Positions 35,047 to 43,024 of a DNA stretch of 64,000 nt are shown one piece after another. The DNA comes from Paenarthrobacter sp. DKR-5 (GTDB lineage Bacteria > Actinomycetota > Actinomycetes > Actinomycetales > Micrococcaceae). The stretch covers positions 1 to 64,000 of the forward strand of contig NZ_JAHBOI010000010.1 in NCBI RefSeq assembly GCF_018531425.1, in the 5' to 3' direction. Numbering within the stretch: the first letter of the stretch is position 1; each line of letters begins with the position of its first letter. Both the position numbers and the translations under genes were made by a program. The notes under the pieces were generated by a model. It worked only from the letters and a program-made list of their open reading frames with translations. It was not told the origin of the DNA and ran no database searches.

Positions 35047-36192
35047 TTGGACTCGACCACGATCTCAGTCGCGTTCTCTTTCGTGGTTTTCACCTTACTG
35101 GTCCTGTTCTATGTGGAGGTATACCGACCGACCAGGGCCTCGTACAGCGCCTGGTGGTGCTTGGCGCTCGGATCGTTCCTTGCTGGGTCGGTCGCCTATT
35201 TCATCGGCTCCGGGACCAGCCAGTGGTGGGCGAACCCGACCGGCAACGGCTGCCTTGTGTTCGGCACGACGGCGGTCTGGACGGCCACGCGGACCTTGTC
35301 CGGCAAGCCGGGACGCCCGTTCGTGCTGATCGGGCCGGCGGTCCTGGCGGTCGCTGCATCATTCGGCGCGCATCCGGAAACCGACGTGTGGGCCGGCGGA
35401 ACGGTATACCTGCTGCTGATGGGCCTGCTGCTCGGAGTCTCGGCGATCGAACTGGGACGGTACCGCTCCACGGGGGCGCGGGTGCCGCGCTGGATGATCG
35501 TCGCGGCCGTCGTTTGCGCGGCCTTCTACGTGTTCCGGGCGGCCGCACTGGTTCTCGCCGGCGAACGGAGCTTCCTCTTCTCAACGGTGGGCGGCACGGT
35601 TTGCACCACGCTGCTCATGATGGCACTGCTGGTGGGAGTGTCCTTCACCATGAGTTCATTGAGCAGGCAGCAGGTGGCCGATGTCCTGAGGCATCTGGCG
35701 GCGCACGACGACCTCACCGGGCTGCTCACCCGCACGGAATTCAGTCGCCGGGTGCAGGCCCTCCTGCACCGTTATGGCACCGACGGGGGATCAGGGACTC
35801 TGATCATGGCCGACCTCGACCGGTTCAAGGCAATCAATGACGAGTACGGCCACGATGCCGGTGATGCAGTCATCCGCGCTTTCGCCAAGGCGTGCCGGGA
35901 ATGTGTCCGGCACACGGATTTGATCTGCCGCTACGGCGGGGAGGAGTTCGTGATCTTCCTCCCCGGCGCCGATGCGGAAGGCGCGTCGTACGTTGCCGAG
36001 CTGGTCAATGCCTGCCTGGCCCGCCAGGCCCTGCCCGTTTCCGGCATGCCGGCCCCTACCGCCAGTTTCGGCGTGGCCACCACCGGCGCCGACGCGCCGC
36101 CCCTCCGCGAACTGCTCGTTGCCGCGGACCGGGCCCTGTACCGCGCGAAGGAGGCGGGACGGAGCACCGTCGTCGTCGCCGACAACGCCTGA
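35047..36192 (+). CDS. Membrane diguanylate cyclase (GGDEF)
   Basis: This 381-residue protein has about six membrane helices (residues 5-205) and a C-terminal GGDEF domain that makes the second messenger c-di-GMP from GTP. The active-site loop is RYGGEEF (GGEEF about 297), which is functional. The product-inhibition I-site RxxD (RHTD) lies exactly five residues before it, so feedback control is likely. Other signatures are LAAHDDLTGLLTRTEF and MADLDRFKAINDEYGHDAGD. The TTG start at 35047 is chosen for its AAGAAGGA ribosome site; an in-frame ATG at 34882 would overlap the AI-2E gene. No EAL phosphodiesterase is near. Confidence 0.9.
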   Translation: MDSTTISVAFSFVVFTLLVLFYVEVYRPTRASYSAWWCLALGSFLAGSVAYFIGSGTSQWWANPTGNGCLVFGTTAVWTATRTLSGKPGRPFVLIGPAVLAVAASFGAHPETDVWAGGTVYLLLMGLLLGVSAIELGRYRSTGARVPRWMIVAAVVCAAFYVFRAAALVLAGERSFLFSTVGGTVCTTLLMMALLVGVSFTMSSLSRQQVADVLRHLAAHDDLTGLLTRTEFSRRVQALLHRYGTDGGSGTLIMADLDRFKAINDEYGHDAGDAVIRAFAKACRECVRHTDLICRYGGEEFVIFLPGADAEGASYVAELVNACLARQALPVSGMPAPTASFGVATTGADAPPLRELLVAADRALYRAKEAGRSTVVVADNA

Positions 36193-36258
36193 GGCTCCGC
36201 CTCATGCCGCAGCCGGACGCCGGACGGCGTTTGTCTTGATCGGCTATCATGACGCTCG

Positions 36259-36279
36259 GCTGCCCGCTTTGCGGGCAGC
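36259..36279 (+). terminator. Short hairpin after the diguanylate cyclase
   Basis: A perfect 9-bp stem (36259-36267 and 36271-36279) with a TTT loop lies between the cyclase stop and the next gene. It lacks a T-tract, so it may be a terminator or a leader hairpin of the downstream small protein. Confidence 0.5.
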
Positions 36280-36308
36280 GGTCTCACACCCCCTGAAAGG
36301 AAACAATC

Positions 36309-36854
36309 ATGGCAGGCATCTTCTCCTGGATCGGTGCGCTGGGCACCGCTGGAAAAGCAACTGTTGTAGCGGCTGTTGTAGCGACGGCCGGCGCCGGCGC
36401 CGCAGTGGCAGCCACCAACGCCACCCCGTCGGACACGACCGTCACGTCATCCCCGACCGACACCGCCACCGCGGATCCCACTGACTCGGCAACCCCGACC
36501 GCCACCGCGACGGACGAGCCGACCGAAACCTCTTCGCCGGACCCCTCGGGGACCTCCGAACCTACGGAAACTTCCGAACCGACTGAGACGGCTTCGCCCG
36601 AACCGACCGAAAGCTCCGAACCGACGGAAACTGCATCGCCGGAACCGACGGAATCGACCAAGCCCATCACGGTTCCCTCCGATGCGGCGTCCGCGCATGA
36701 GAATGCTGCGGCACACCGGGCTGCAGGGCTGGCCATCGCGGCTGAGCACCGTAACGCCCACGCCGCGACGCCGGCTCAGCCCGGCTACGGCACCGCGAAG
36801 GCCGTTCCGGCGGTTCCGGCCCGGCAGGCAGCCGCCGGCAAGCACGGCAGGTAA
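36309..36854 (+). CDS. Thr/Pro/Glu-rich repeat protein with one N-terminal hydrophobic helix
   Basis: This 181-residue protein begins with a short hydrophobic segment (about residues 18-38, TVVAAVVATAGAGAAVAATN) that may anchor it or serve as an export signal. A long low-complexity stretch follows, made of TET-SEP/PEP-TES units (about 60-125), and the tail is Ala/His-rich and basic. The middle looks like an extended, possibly glycosylated cell-wall spacer. A good AAAGGAAAC ribosome site precedes the ATG and a strong terminator follows, so it is a monocistronic, probably well-expressed gene. I recognise no family. Confidence 0.75.
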   Translation: MAGIFSWIGALGTAGKATVVAAVVATAGAGAAVAATNATPSDTTVTSSPTDTATADPTDSATPTATATDEPTETSSPDPSGTSEPTETSEPTETASPEPTESSEPTETASPEPTESTKPITVPSDAASAHENAAAHRAAGLAIAAEHRNAHAATPAQPGYGTAKAVPAVPARQAAAGKHGR

Positions 36855-36870
36855 AGACTTACTGCTTCGA

Positions 36871-36901
36871 GGGCCCCGGACCGGCGATCGGTCCGGGGCC
36901 C
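36871..36901 (+). terminator. Rho-independent-type hairpin
   Basis: A 13-bp GC-rich perfect inverted repeat (36871-36883 and 36889-36901) with loop GCGAT lies 17 bp after the stop of the Thr/Pro/Glu-rich protein. The T-tract is minimal. Confidence 0.8.
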
Positions 36902-36963
36902 CTTGCATGCCGCCAGGGCTCCTACGGTGCCGCGGGGCGTGCGGCGCGCCTAGCATGGCTGCC

Positions 36964-37725
36964 ATGACGCAAGAATCATGGCGCAAGCGCTCGGAGATTC
37001 CGCTCACGGCCGCTGCCCTCGTCTTCCTGGCCGCCTATTCCGTCCAGGTGATCTCCAACTCCGAATCCGTCATGGTCGAGATCCTCATCTGGGTGACGTG
37101 GGCGGCCTTTGTCGTGGACTACGCGGTCAACCTCGCCCTCGCCCCGCGACGGGGCCGGTGGTTCATTCGCAACCTGCACGAACTCGCCATCGTGATGCTG
37201 CCCGCGCTGCGCCCGTTGCGTTTGCTGCGCCTGATCACGCTGCTGCAGGTCCTCCACCGGGTCGGCGGCAACGCCCTGCGCGGCCGCCTGCTGGCGTACG
37301 TGCTGGGAGCGGCGGCGTTGCTCACTTACGCGGGAGCCCTCGCTGTCCTGGACGCCGAGGAAAACACGCCCGGTTCGAACCTCACATCTTTCGGCGACGC
37401 GTTGTGGTGGGCGATGACGACGATCACCACCGTTGGGTACAGGGACCACTATCCCATCACCGTCCTGGGCCGCTTTGTCGCTGTCGGGCTGATGGTCGGC
37501 GGCATCGCCGTCCTCGGCGTCGTCACGGCCGCGGTCGCTTCCTGGCTGGTCGAGACGGTCGCCGAGGAAACCGCCGCCGAGGTCGACGAGGCCGAGGCCC
37601 CGCTGCAGCGTGAAGTTGCACGACTGACCGCGCAGGTCGCACGCTTAACGGCGATGCTGGAGAACCGTCGCGAGCCCGCAGCAGGGTCCGACGGCGGAAC
37701 AGAAGATGCAGGTGGGGCTACATAA
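36964..37725 (+). CDS. Voltage-gated K+-channel-like protein with altered filter
   Basis: This 253-residue membrane protein has the six-helix voltage-gated channel layout. It includes an S4-like segment with regularly spaced arginines (LRPLRLLRLITLLQVLHR), a pore helix (FGDALWWAMTTITT), a filter and an S6 (FVAVGLMVGGIAVLGVVTAAVAS). A C-terminal coiled-coil-like stretch follows (LQREVARLTAQVARLTAMLE). The filter reads TVGYRDHYP where potassium channels have TVGYGD; Arg160 (codon AGG at 37441-37443) replaces the glycine whose carbonyl coordinates K+. A single G-to-A change from GGG would explain it. It may be non-conducting, altered in selectivity, or a sequence error. An in-frame ATG three codons upstream is possible. 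Confidence 0.85.
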   Translation: MTQESWRKRSEIPLTAAALVFLAAYSVQVISNSESVMVEILIWVTWAAFVVDYAVNLALAPRRGRWFIRNLHELAIVMLPALRPLRLLRLITLLQVLHRVGGNALRGRLLAYVLGAAALLTYAGALAVLDAEENTPGSNLTSFGDALWWAMTTITTVGYRDHYPITVLGRFVAVGLMVGGIAVLGVVTAAVASWLVETVAEETAAEVDEAEAPLQREVARLTAQVARLTAMLENRREPAAGSDGGTEDAGGAT

Positions 37726-37921
37726 GGTGCATGCCAGTCACCAAATAAAATGAATGCCCATCACTTTTCTGTTCGAATTGTGCAAAGGCCCATGCCGCCC
37801 GGTGTGGACTCTTCGTAACGTGGCTCACAGCATGTTTCCGGGTCCCGGGAATGTCACCTTTCGGAAGGACCCGCTCGACGGTGAGCAGGCATCCGAATCC
37901 ACGCAATAGAAGGACTCTTCA

Positions 37922-39301
37922 ATGATCGGACAACCCTCCGTCGCGTCTGCCACCCGCTCGCAGGCTGACGACGCCACCCTGAACCGCACGCTGGGCCTCG
38001 GCTCGGTCGTGCTCTTCGGTGTCGCCTACATGGCTCCCCTCATCGTGCTCGGCACCTTCGGCATTATCGCCGTGGCCAGCGGGGGCGCCGTCCCCGCGGC
38101 CTACCTGCTGGCCTTGGTGGCCATGCTGTTCACGGCGCAGAGCTACGGCCGAATGGCCAAGGCCTTCCCGGTCTCCGGCTCCGCCTACACCTACGTGCGC
38201 CGCACCATCGACTCGCGTGCCGGTTTCCTGGTCGGCTGGGCATCGATGCTCGACTACTTCTTCCTGCCCATGGTCATCTGGCTGATCGGCGCCTCCTTCC
38301 TGCAGGCGCAGTTCCCCTCCGTTCCCATCTGGGTGTGGATCCTCGGATTCATCGTCGCAACCACCGTCCTGAACGTGCTGGGCATCGTCGTCGCCGAGCG
38401 CGCCACCTTGCTGCTGATGGCCTTCCAGGTCCTCGTCATCGTCATCTTCGTGGCGCTGTCCATCGGCTCCATCCTCTCCCGGCAGGGCGGAGGCGGGCTC
38501 TTCTCCGTCACCCCGTTTGCCAACCCGGCCACCAACCTCAGCCTCATTTCCGCCGGAGCGGCCATCGCCGCCTACTCCTTCCTGGGCTTCGATGCCGTCA
38601 CCACTCTGGCGGAGGAGACGAAGAACCCCAGCCGCACCCTGCCGAAGGCGATCATGCTGGTCGCCCTCATCGGCGGCGCGGTCTTCGTGGTCATCAGCTA
38701 CGTCACGCAGCTGGTGCACCCGGGCAGCACCTTCAACGATCCGGACTCGGCCGCCTTTGAAATCGCGGGCCAGATCGGCGGCAGCCTCTTCAGCGCCGTC
38801 TTCCTGGCGGGGCTGGTCGTGACCCAGTTCGCCTCCGGCATCGCCGCGCAGTCCAGCGCCGCACGCCTCCTCTACGCCATGGGCCGCGACGGCGTGCTGC
38901 CGCGGCGGTTCTTCGGCTTCGTCCACGAAAAGTACCGCACTCCCGCGCTGAACATCCTGCTCACCGCCGCCGTCGGCCTGATCGCCTTGTTCCTGGACGT
39001 GAGCACGTCGACATCGTTCATCAACTTCGGCGCCTTCATCGCCTTCACCATGGTGAACGTCTCAACCATTGCTCACTTCCTGCGCCAGCGCAGGGCAGGC
39101 GAACGCCTTCCCCTGCTGGGCTACGTCGTGCTGCCGGCCCTCGGCGCCCTCGTCTGCGGGTACCTGCTGGTCAGCCTCGACAGCAACGCTGTCATGCTCG
39201 GCGTGGCCTGGCTGGTGCTTGGCGTCCTCTACCTGGCCTTCCTGACCCGCGGCTTCCGCAAGGCTCCGCCGGAGATGCACCTCGATGAAGCGCACGCCTA
39301 A
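37922..39301 (+). CDS. APC family amino-acid/amine permease
   Basis: This 459-residue inner-membrane transporter has twelve hydrophobic helices and APC-superfamily features: an N-terminal unwound helix motif (LFGVAYMAPLIVLGTFGIIA), AKAFPVSGSAYTYVRR, and FLGFDAVTTLAEETKNPSRTLPKAI. It probably imports an amino acid, polyamine or related amine with protons. AGAAGGA precedes the ATG. The nitrilase-family gene follows after 30 bp, suggesting uptake coupled to hydrolysis of a nitrogen compound. The 196-bp upstream region is unusually AT-rich around 37730-37785 and probably holds the promoter. Confidence 0.9.
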   Translation: MIGQPSVASATRSQADDATLNRTLGLGSVVLFGVAYMAPLIVLGTFGIIAVASGGAVPAAYLLALVAMLFTAQSYGRMAKAFPVSGSAYTYVRRTIDSRAGFLVGWASMLDYFFLPMVIWLIGASFLQAQFPSVPIWVWILGFIVATTVLNVLGIVVAERATLLLMAFQVLVIVIFVALSIGSILSRQGGGGLFSVTPFANPATNLSLISAGAAIAAYSFLGFDAVTTLAEETKNPSRTLPKAIMLVALIGGAVFVVISYVTQLVHPGSTFNDPDSAAFEIAGQIGGSLFSAVFLAGLVVTQFASGIAAQSSAARLLYAMGRDGVLPRRFFGFVHEKYRTPALNILLTAAVGLIALFLDVSTSTSFINFGAFIAFTMVNVSTIAHFLRQRRAGERLPLLGYVVLPALGALVCGYLLVSLDSNAVMLGVAWLVLGVLYLAFLTRGFRKAPPEMHLDEAHA

Positions 39302-39331
39302 GGGCCGGCTGGCTCCGCGGAAGGGCGCGCT

Positions 39332-40216
39332 GTGAAGGGCGCCCTTCCGGTAGCGGCCATGCAGTCCGCACCCAGGCTCATGGGCGAACCCCTGGACGGG
39401 TTTGCCACCGAGGTGGCGGAGCTGCTCGACGACCACCCCGAGACCCGGCTGGTCGTCTACCCCGAGCTGCACCTGTTCGGGGACGAGCTGCCCGCCAGGG
39501 AACGGACGGCGGCGCTGCACGATGCGGCACAGCCCATCGACGGGCCGCTCGTGCAGGAACTGAAGCAGCTTGCCGGGGATCTTGGTGTCTGGCTGGTTCC
39601 CGGGAGCATTTGCGAGCGCTCGGAGTCCGGCGAGCTGTTCAACACCGCGCTCGCCCTCTCCCCCGCAGGGGAGCTGGTGGCGAGCTACCGGAAGATTTTC
39701 CCGTGGCGCCCGTTCGAGCCGTACGTGCCCGGGGACCGCTTCGTCACCTTCGACATCGAGGGCGCCGGACGCTTCGGCCTTTCGATCTGCTACGACGCCT
39801 GGTTCCCGGAGCACAGCCGGCAGCTGGCCTGGATGGGCGCCGACGTCATCCTCAACCTCGTCAAGACGACCACCGTCGACCGACGGCAGGAGCTCGTGCT
39901 GGCCAGGGCCAACGCCATCGTGAACCAGACGTTCGTGCTCAGCGTCAACTGTGCCGGGCCGGTCGGTCAGGGCAAAAGCCTGCTCGTCGATCCGGAGGGC
40001 ACAGTCAGGGTCGAGGCGACGAGCGAGAACGCTGCGGTCCTAACGGACGTGCTCGACCTCGGGCACGTCGAGCGGGTGCGCCGTTTCGGGACGGCGGCCC
40101 TGAACCGGATGTGGTCGCAGTTCCGCGAGGATGACAGACCGCTGGAGCTGCCCATGTACGGAGGCAGGCTCGATCCGGCCAGCTGGGATCCGAGCAGCCG
40201 CCGCTCGGACTCCTGA
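39332..40216 (+). CDS. Carbon-nitrogen hydrolase (nitrilase superfamily)
   Basis: This 294-residue cytoplasmic enzyme has the Glu-Lys-Cys triad of the superfamily: Glu in YPELHLFG, Lys in ASYRKIFPW and Cys in LSICYDAWFPE. The layout favours amidase or omega-amidase type activity on an amide rather than a true nitrile, but the substrate is not readable. It starts at GTG. It follows the APC permease by 30 bp and should be in the same operon, which suggests that the permease imports its substrate. Confidence 0.9.
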   Translation: MKGALPVAAMQSAPRLMGEPLDGFATEVAELLDDHPETRLVVYPELHLFGDELPARERTAALHDAAQPIDGPLVQELKQLAGDLGVWLVPGSICERSESGELFNTALALSPAGELVASYRKIFPWRPFEPYVPGDRFVTFDIEGAGRFGLSICYDAWFPEHSRQLAWMGADVILNLVKTTTVDRRQELVLARANAIVNQTFVLSVNCAGPVGQGKSLLVDPEGTVRVEATSENAAVLTDVLDLGHVERVRRFGTAALNRMWSQFREDDRPLELPMYGGRLDPASWDPSSRRSDS

Positions 40217-40223
40217 ACCTGCG

Positions 40224-40297
40224 GCGGAAATGACGCGGTCTCCCGTCTGTGACACGCTTTCCGGCGCGTCATGAACGGGAGACCGCGTCATTTCCGC
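40224..40297. repeat. Perfect 23-bp inverted repeat with 28-bp loop
   Basis: Arms at 40224-40246 and 40275-40297 are exact reverse complements. The loop holds a second, imperfect pairing (GACACGC against GCGCGTC). It starts eight bases after the nitrilase stop. It could be a strong terminator, but the arm length and inner symmetry resemble dispersed REP/BIME-like palindromic units. Confidence 0.85.
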
Positions 40298-40426
40298 ATC
40301 CGGCCCGAAACAGTCCGCGCGTGAGCGTAACTTTCCGGCCCTCCCCGGCGATTACCCAGTTGCACCGGCCTCTCGGGGCGCACGACGACGGGAAGGACAG
40401 CGGCCACGCCGCCGCACCTGAATCTC

Positions 40427-40762
40427 ATGACAACTCTCCCCGGCACATTCATGGCCTGCCGCCCAGTCGAGTACCGGGTGACGGTGCTGGATAACGGCGA
40501 AGACCTTCTTTGGTACCACTTGGACGACGGTGTGACCCCCGACGAGGACGGCAATATCCGGATGCGCGCAGACGACGGCGGCATCCTCACGGTGCCATTG
40601 CGCGGGCTGTACCGGGTGCAGCAGGTTGAGAACGGCATTCCCGCGCCGGGTCCGGGGCTCCTGATGACCCCTGACCAGTTCCAAGCGCGCTTCACGACCT
40701 GGCGGGAGCGGCCCGACGAGGCGGCGCACCGACTTCTCTCGGGGCTTTTGCCGGACCGCTGA
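40427..40762 (+). CDS. Hypothetical protein (111 aa)
   Basis: I recognise no family. The composition is ordinary for a soluble protein with beta-rich character (CRPVEYRVTVLDNGEDLLWY, DDGVTPDEDGNIRMRADDGG) and a C-terminal helical part (TPDQFQARFTTWRERPDEAA). Codon use agrees with neighbouring genes. The ribosome site is weak. It stands 70 bp upstream of the Hsp20 gene on the same strand and could be co-transcribed with it. Confidence 0.6.
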   Translation: MTTLPGTFMACRPVEYRVTVLDNGEDLLWYHLDDGVTPDEDGNIRMRADDGGILTVPLRGLYRVQQVENGIPAPGPGLLMTPDQFQARFTTWRERPDEAAHRLLSGLLPDR

Positions 40763-40831
40763 CCAATGGCCCTGTGCCGGGTGCTGCGAGGGGCGTAGTT
40801 TGCCCGCATCATCCCCGGACGAGGAGCCACC

Positions 40832-41278
40832 ATGAGCAACATCATTCCCGGTGCCGCAGATTTCCCCGTGGCGGTCCGCCGCCTCATGGAGGGAGGCAGC
40901 TGGCTGCGGGTCGAGCAGTACCAGGACGGGAGTGACCTCGTCGTGCGGGCCGAACTCCCCGGCGTCGACCCCGACAACGACATCGACATCACCGTGGACG
41001 ACGGCGTGCTCACCGTTGCGGGCCGGCGGACCGAACGGGCCGAGCGCCGGCGCTGGCGCAGCTACCGGTCCGAGTTCCGGTACGGCTCCTTCAACCGCAG
41101 CTTCGCGTTGCCGGAAGGCGTCAGTGCCGACAGTATCCAGGCCACCTACCGTGACGGCGTGCTTGAGGTGCGCATCCCGGTACCGGAGGAGGCCCGCGAG
41201 GGACGGCGCACGGTTCCGGTCAAGCGCGAGGACTCGCCCGCCGAGGACGCCGGGCCGGTGGCCGGATTCAACTTCTGA
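40832..41278 (+). CDS. Hsp20/alpha-crystallin small heat-shock protein
   Basis: This 148-residue ATP-independent holdase binds unfolding proteins and forms large oligomers. The alpha-crystallin domain spans about 30-130 (VRAELPGVDPDNDIDITVDD, GVLTVAGRRTERAE, FRYGSFNRSFALPEGV, ATYRDGVLEVRIPVP). The family's C-terminal IxI/V motif is not obvious after KVREDSP-like sequence. GAGGAG precedes the ATG. No CIRCE or other known heat-shock operator is visible upstream. Confidence 0.93.
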   Translation: MSNIIPGAADFPVAVRRLMEGGSWLRVEQYQDGSDLVVRAELPGVDPDNDIDITVDDGVLTVAGRRTERAERRRWRSYRSEFRYGSFNRSFALPEGVSADSIQATYRDGVLEVRIPVPEEAREGRRTVPVKREDSPAEDAGPVAGFNF

Positions 41279-41296
41279 ACCCGCGCAGGCTCACAC

Positions 41297-42889
41297 TCAG
41301 GCCACGCGCACCGCGGCCGGGCGCGCGGCCAGTTCCCGCAGCACGTTCTGGGTCACCCTGCGGGCGAACTCGCGTGAGCGGAGGGGCACCGACGGGTCAA
41401 TTTGTGCGGGCAGCCAGTCAAGCGAGGCCATGTTCACGACCTGCGCTCCCGACGGAGCCGTGTAGACCGTCGTCGTGGCTATCCCGTGCCGGGTGTTGCC
41501 ACCCTCCTCCGGTGAACGCGCCACGATGCGCAGGCCAGGCGGGTAGCTCATCCCGGGGCGCGCTCCTGCGCGGTACACCGTGTCTGTCTCGCCGCCCGTC
41601 AGCCCCGGGAAGGTGTCGCCGCGGCGGACTCCGGTCCCGGTGAAGCCCAGGAAGGACGGGTCCGAGACGGTGAACAGCCCCTGTGCCCGGAGGTCGCCGT
41701 ATGCAGCGCCCGTGAGCAGGCTTTCCGGGTCCGGTCGCGGACCGTCCCGCCACCGTGTGGTCACCTCCTCGGGGTGCGTGAAGCGCAGGGGGTCGAGCGC
41801 TTCGTCCCGGTAGCACACCAGCACCCGGTCGTCGCCTAGCGCACTGCGCTCGGTGCGGGCCCGCCAGTAAACATTGTTGGCTCCGAAAAAGACGACGTTG
41901 GTGCCGCGGTCACGTGCCCTTTCCACTCCCCGGCGAAGTTGCAGGGACCAGTATTCCGAATGGCTCCCGAAGGCTACCGTCCGGGCATTGCGGAGCATCT
42001 CCGGACGGCTGGCCAGACGAGCCTCTGTCGTATACCCGAGGGCAACACCGCGGCCGGGGATGCTTTCCGCTGCCCGGACCATCGGCACGCTGTGCTGCTC
42101 GAATTCCGCGCTCAAGGCGTATGGGCGGTCGAACGAGACTTTGTAGGAACGACTCCCTGCAGTATTGTCCGGCCCGCGGTAGAGCGACGCCCCGCCCCAC
42201 CTGTTGTATGCCTGCATGGTGAGGTCGTTGAAGACGAGCACGGTCCTGCCCGCCAAGGACGCTGATTCAACCACCAACGGGATCATATGGGCATGCCGTT
42301 GGCCAGCCGTCAGGACAAGGTAGTAAAAGCCCTCAGGCCATCCGGAGGTGTCTATCGTGGTGGTCGGACGCCACGGGCAGGAGACCATCCGGGTTGCCTC
42401 GTCGACGACGGCCCCGGGCTGGCGCTGCACCCGCACGAGTGGCGATTTCCACACCAGCCGCTGCCCGATGCCGGCGTAGTCGCCGATTCGGTAGGCGTAG
42501 ATTCTCACCGTCTCGTACGTCGAGTTGATGTAAAGCTGGACAGAGCGCCGGGCAGCCGTTGATGCGTGCTGGCCGAGGAACCCCTCGAGGCGGGCGCTGG
42601 AGGTCCAGCCCCCGGGCATTTGGGCGCGCGAGGTGCCGGGCAACGCGTTCTCAGCCTGGTAGCTGAACGGAACGGAGCTGGCCCTGACCGCGATGGCAGG
42701 GCCGGGAAGGTCCGGGGGAAGGGCGGTCACCGGGCGGGGCGACGACGCCGGTGCGGAGCAGCCCGCGAGGGCCAGTGCGGACAGCGCCGCCCCGATGACT
42801 GCCCGGCGGCTCGGCCCCTGCGGCGCACCGGACAACCGGGCGCCCTGCCCTGCCTCCGCACGAAGCGGCCGGCCTTTGCCACCAAGCAC
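41297..42889 (-). CDS. Exported lipoprotein of the N,N-dimethylformamidase beta-subunit-like family
   Basis: This 530-residue protein carries a twin-arginine-type signal (GPSRRAVIGAALSALALAGC) with a lipobox cysteine, so it is probably exported folded and lipid-anchored. The body matches the C-terminal domain of the DMF large subunit (LVFNDLTMQAYNRWGGASLY, GVALGYTTEARLASRPEML, TVAFGSHSEYWSLQLRRGVE, VVFFGANNVYWRAR). DMF hydrolyses dimethylformamide with an iron centre, but these exported actinobacterial relatives have no known substrate and lack the small subunit. It starts at GTG after AGGAAAGG. A CsoR-like operator lies about 80 bp upstream. Confidence 0.82.
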   Translation of the reverse strand: MLGGKGRPLRAEAGQGARLSGAPQGPSRRAVIGAALSALALAGCSAPASSPRPVTALPPDLPGPAIAVRASSVPFSYQAENALPGTSRAQMPGGWTSSARLEGFLGQHASTAARRSVQLYINSTYETVRIYAYRIGDYAGIGQRLVWKSPLVRVQRQPGAVVDEATRMVSCPWRPTTTIDTSGWPEGFYYLVLTAGQRHAHMIPLVVESASLAGRTVLVFNDLTMQAYNRWGGASLYRGPDNTAGSRSYKVSFDRPYALSAEFEQHSVPMVRAAESIPGRGVALGYTTEARLASRPEMLRNARTVAFGSHSEYWSLQLRRGVERARDRGTNVVFFGANNVYWRARTERSALGDDRVLVCYRDEALDPLRFTHPEEVTTRWRDGPRPDPESLLTGAAYGDLRAQGLFTVSDPSFLGFTGTGVRRGDTFPGLTGGETDTVYRAGARPGMSYPPGLRIVARSPEEGGNTRHGIATTTVYTAPSGAQVVNMASLDWLPAQIDPSVPLRSREFARRVTQNVLRELAARPAAVRVA

Positions 42890-42967
42890 CTGTTATGCCT
42901 TTCCTAAACCACTGAAGGAACGGCGAGGCAACCAGATGCCTCCCCTCTCGCTCAGCTACCAACGATT

Positions 42968-42983
42968 ATACCCCCAGGGGTAT
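42968..42983 (-). promoter_or_regulatory. CsoR-family operator-like dyad
   Basis: ATACCCCCAGGGGTAT has 7-bp arms around a 2-bp centre and closely resembles the site before the copper ATPase (17771-17787). It lies in the 135-bp gap upstream of the DMF-like lipoprotein. CsoR-family repressors sense Cu(I), other metals or persulfide. Which one applies here is unknown. Confidence 0.6.
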
Positions 42984-43024
42984 CGGGCAGACATAAATTC
43001 GACCTTTGACCCCGGACAACGCCG

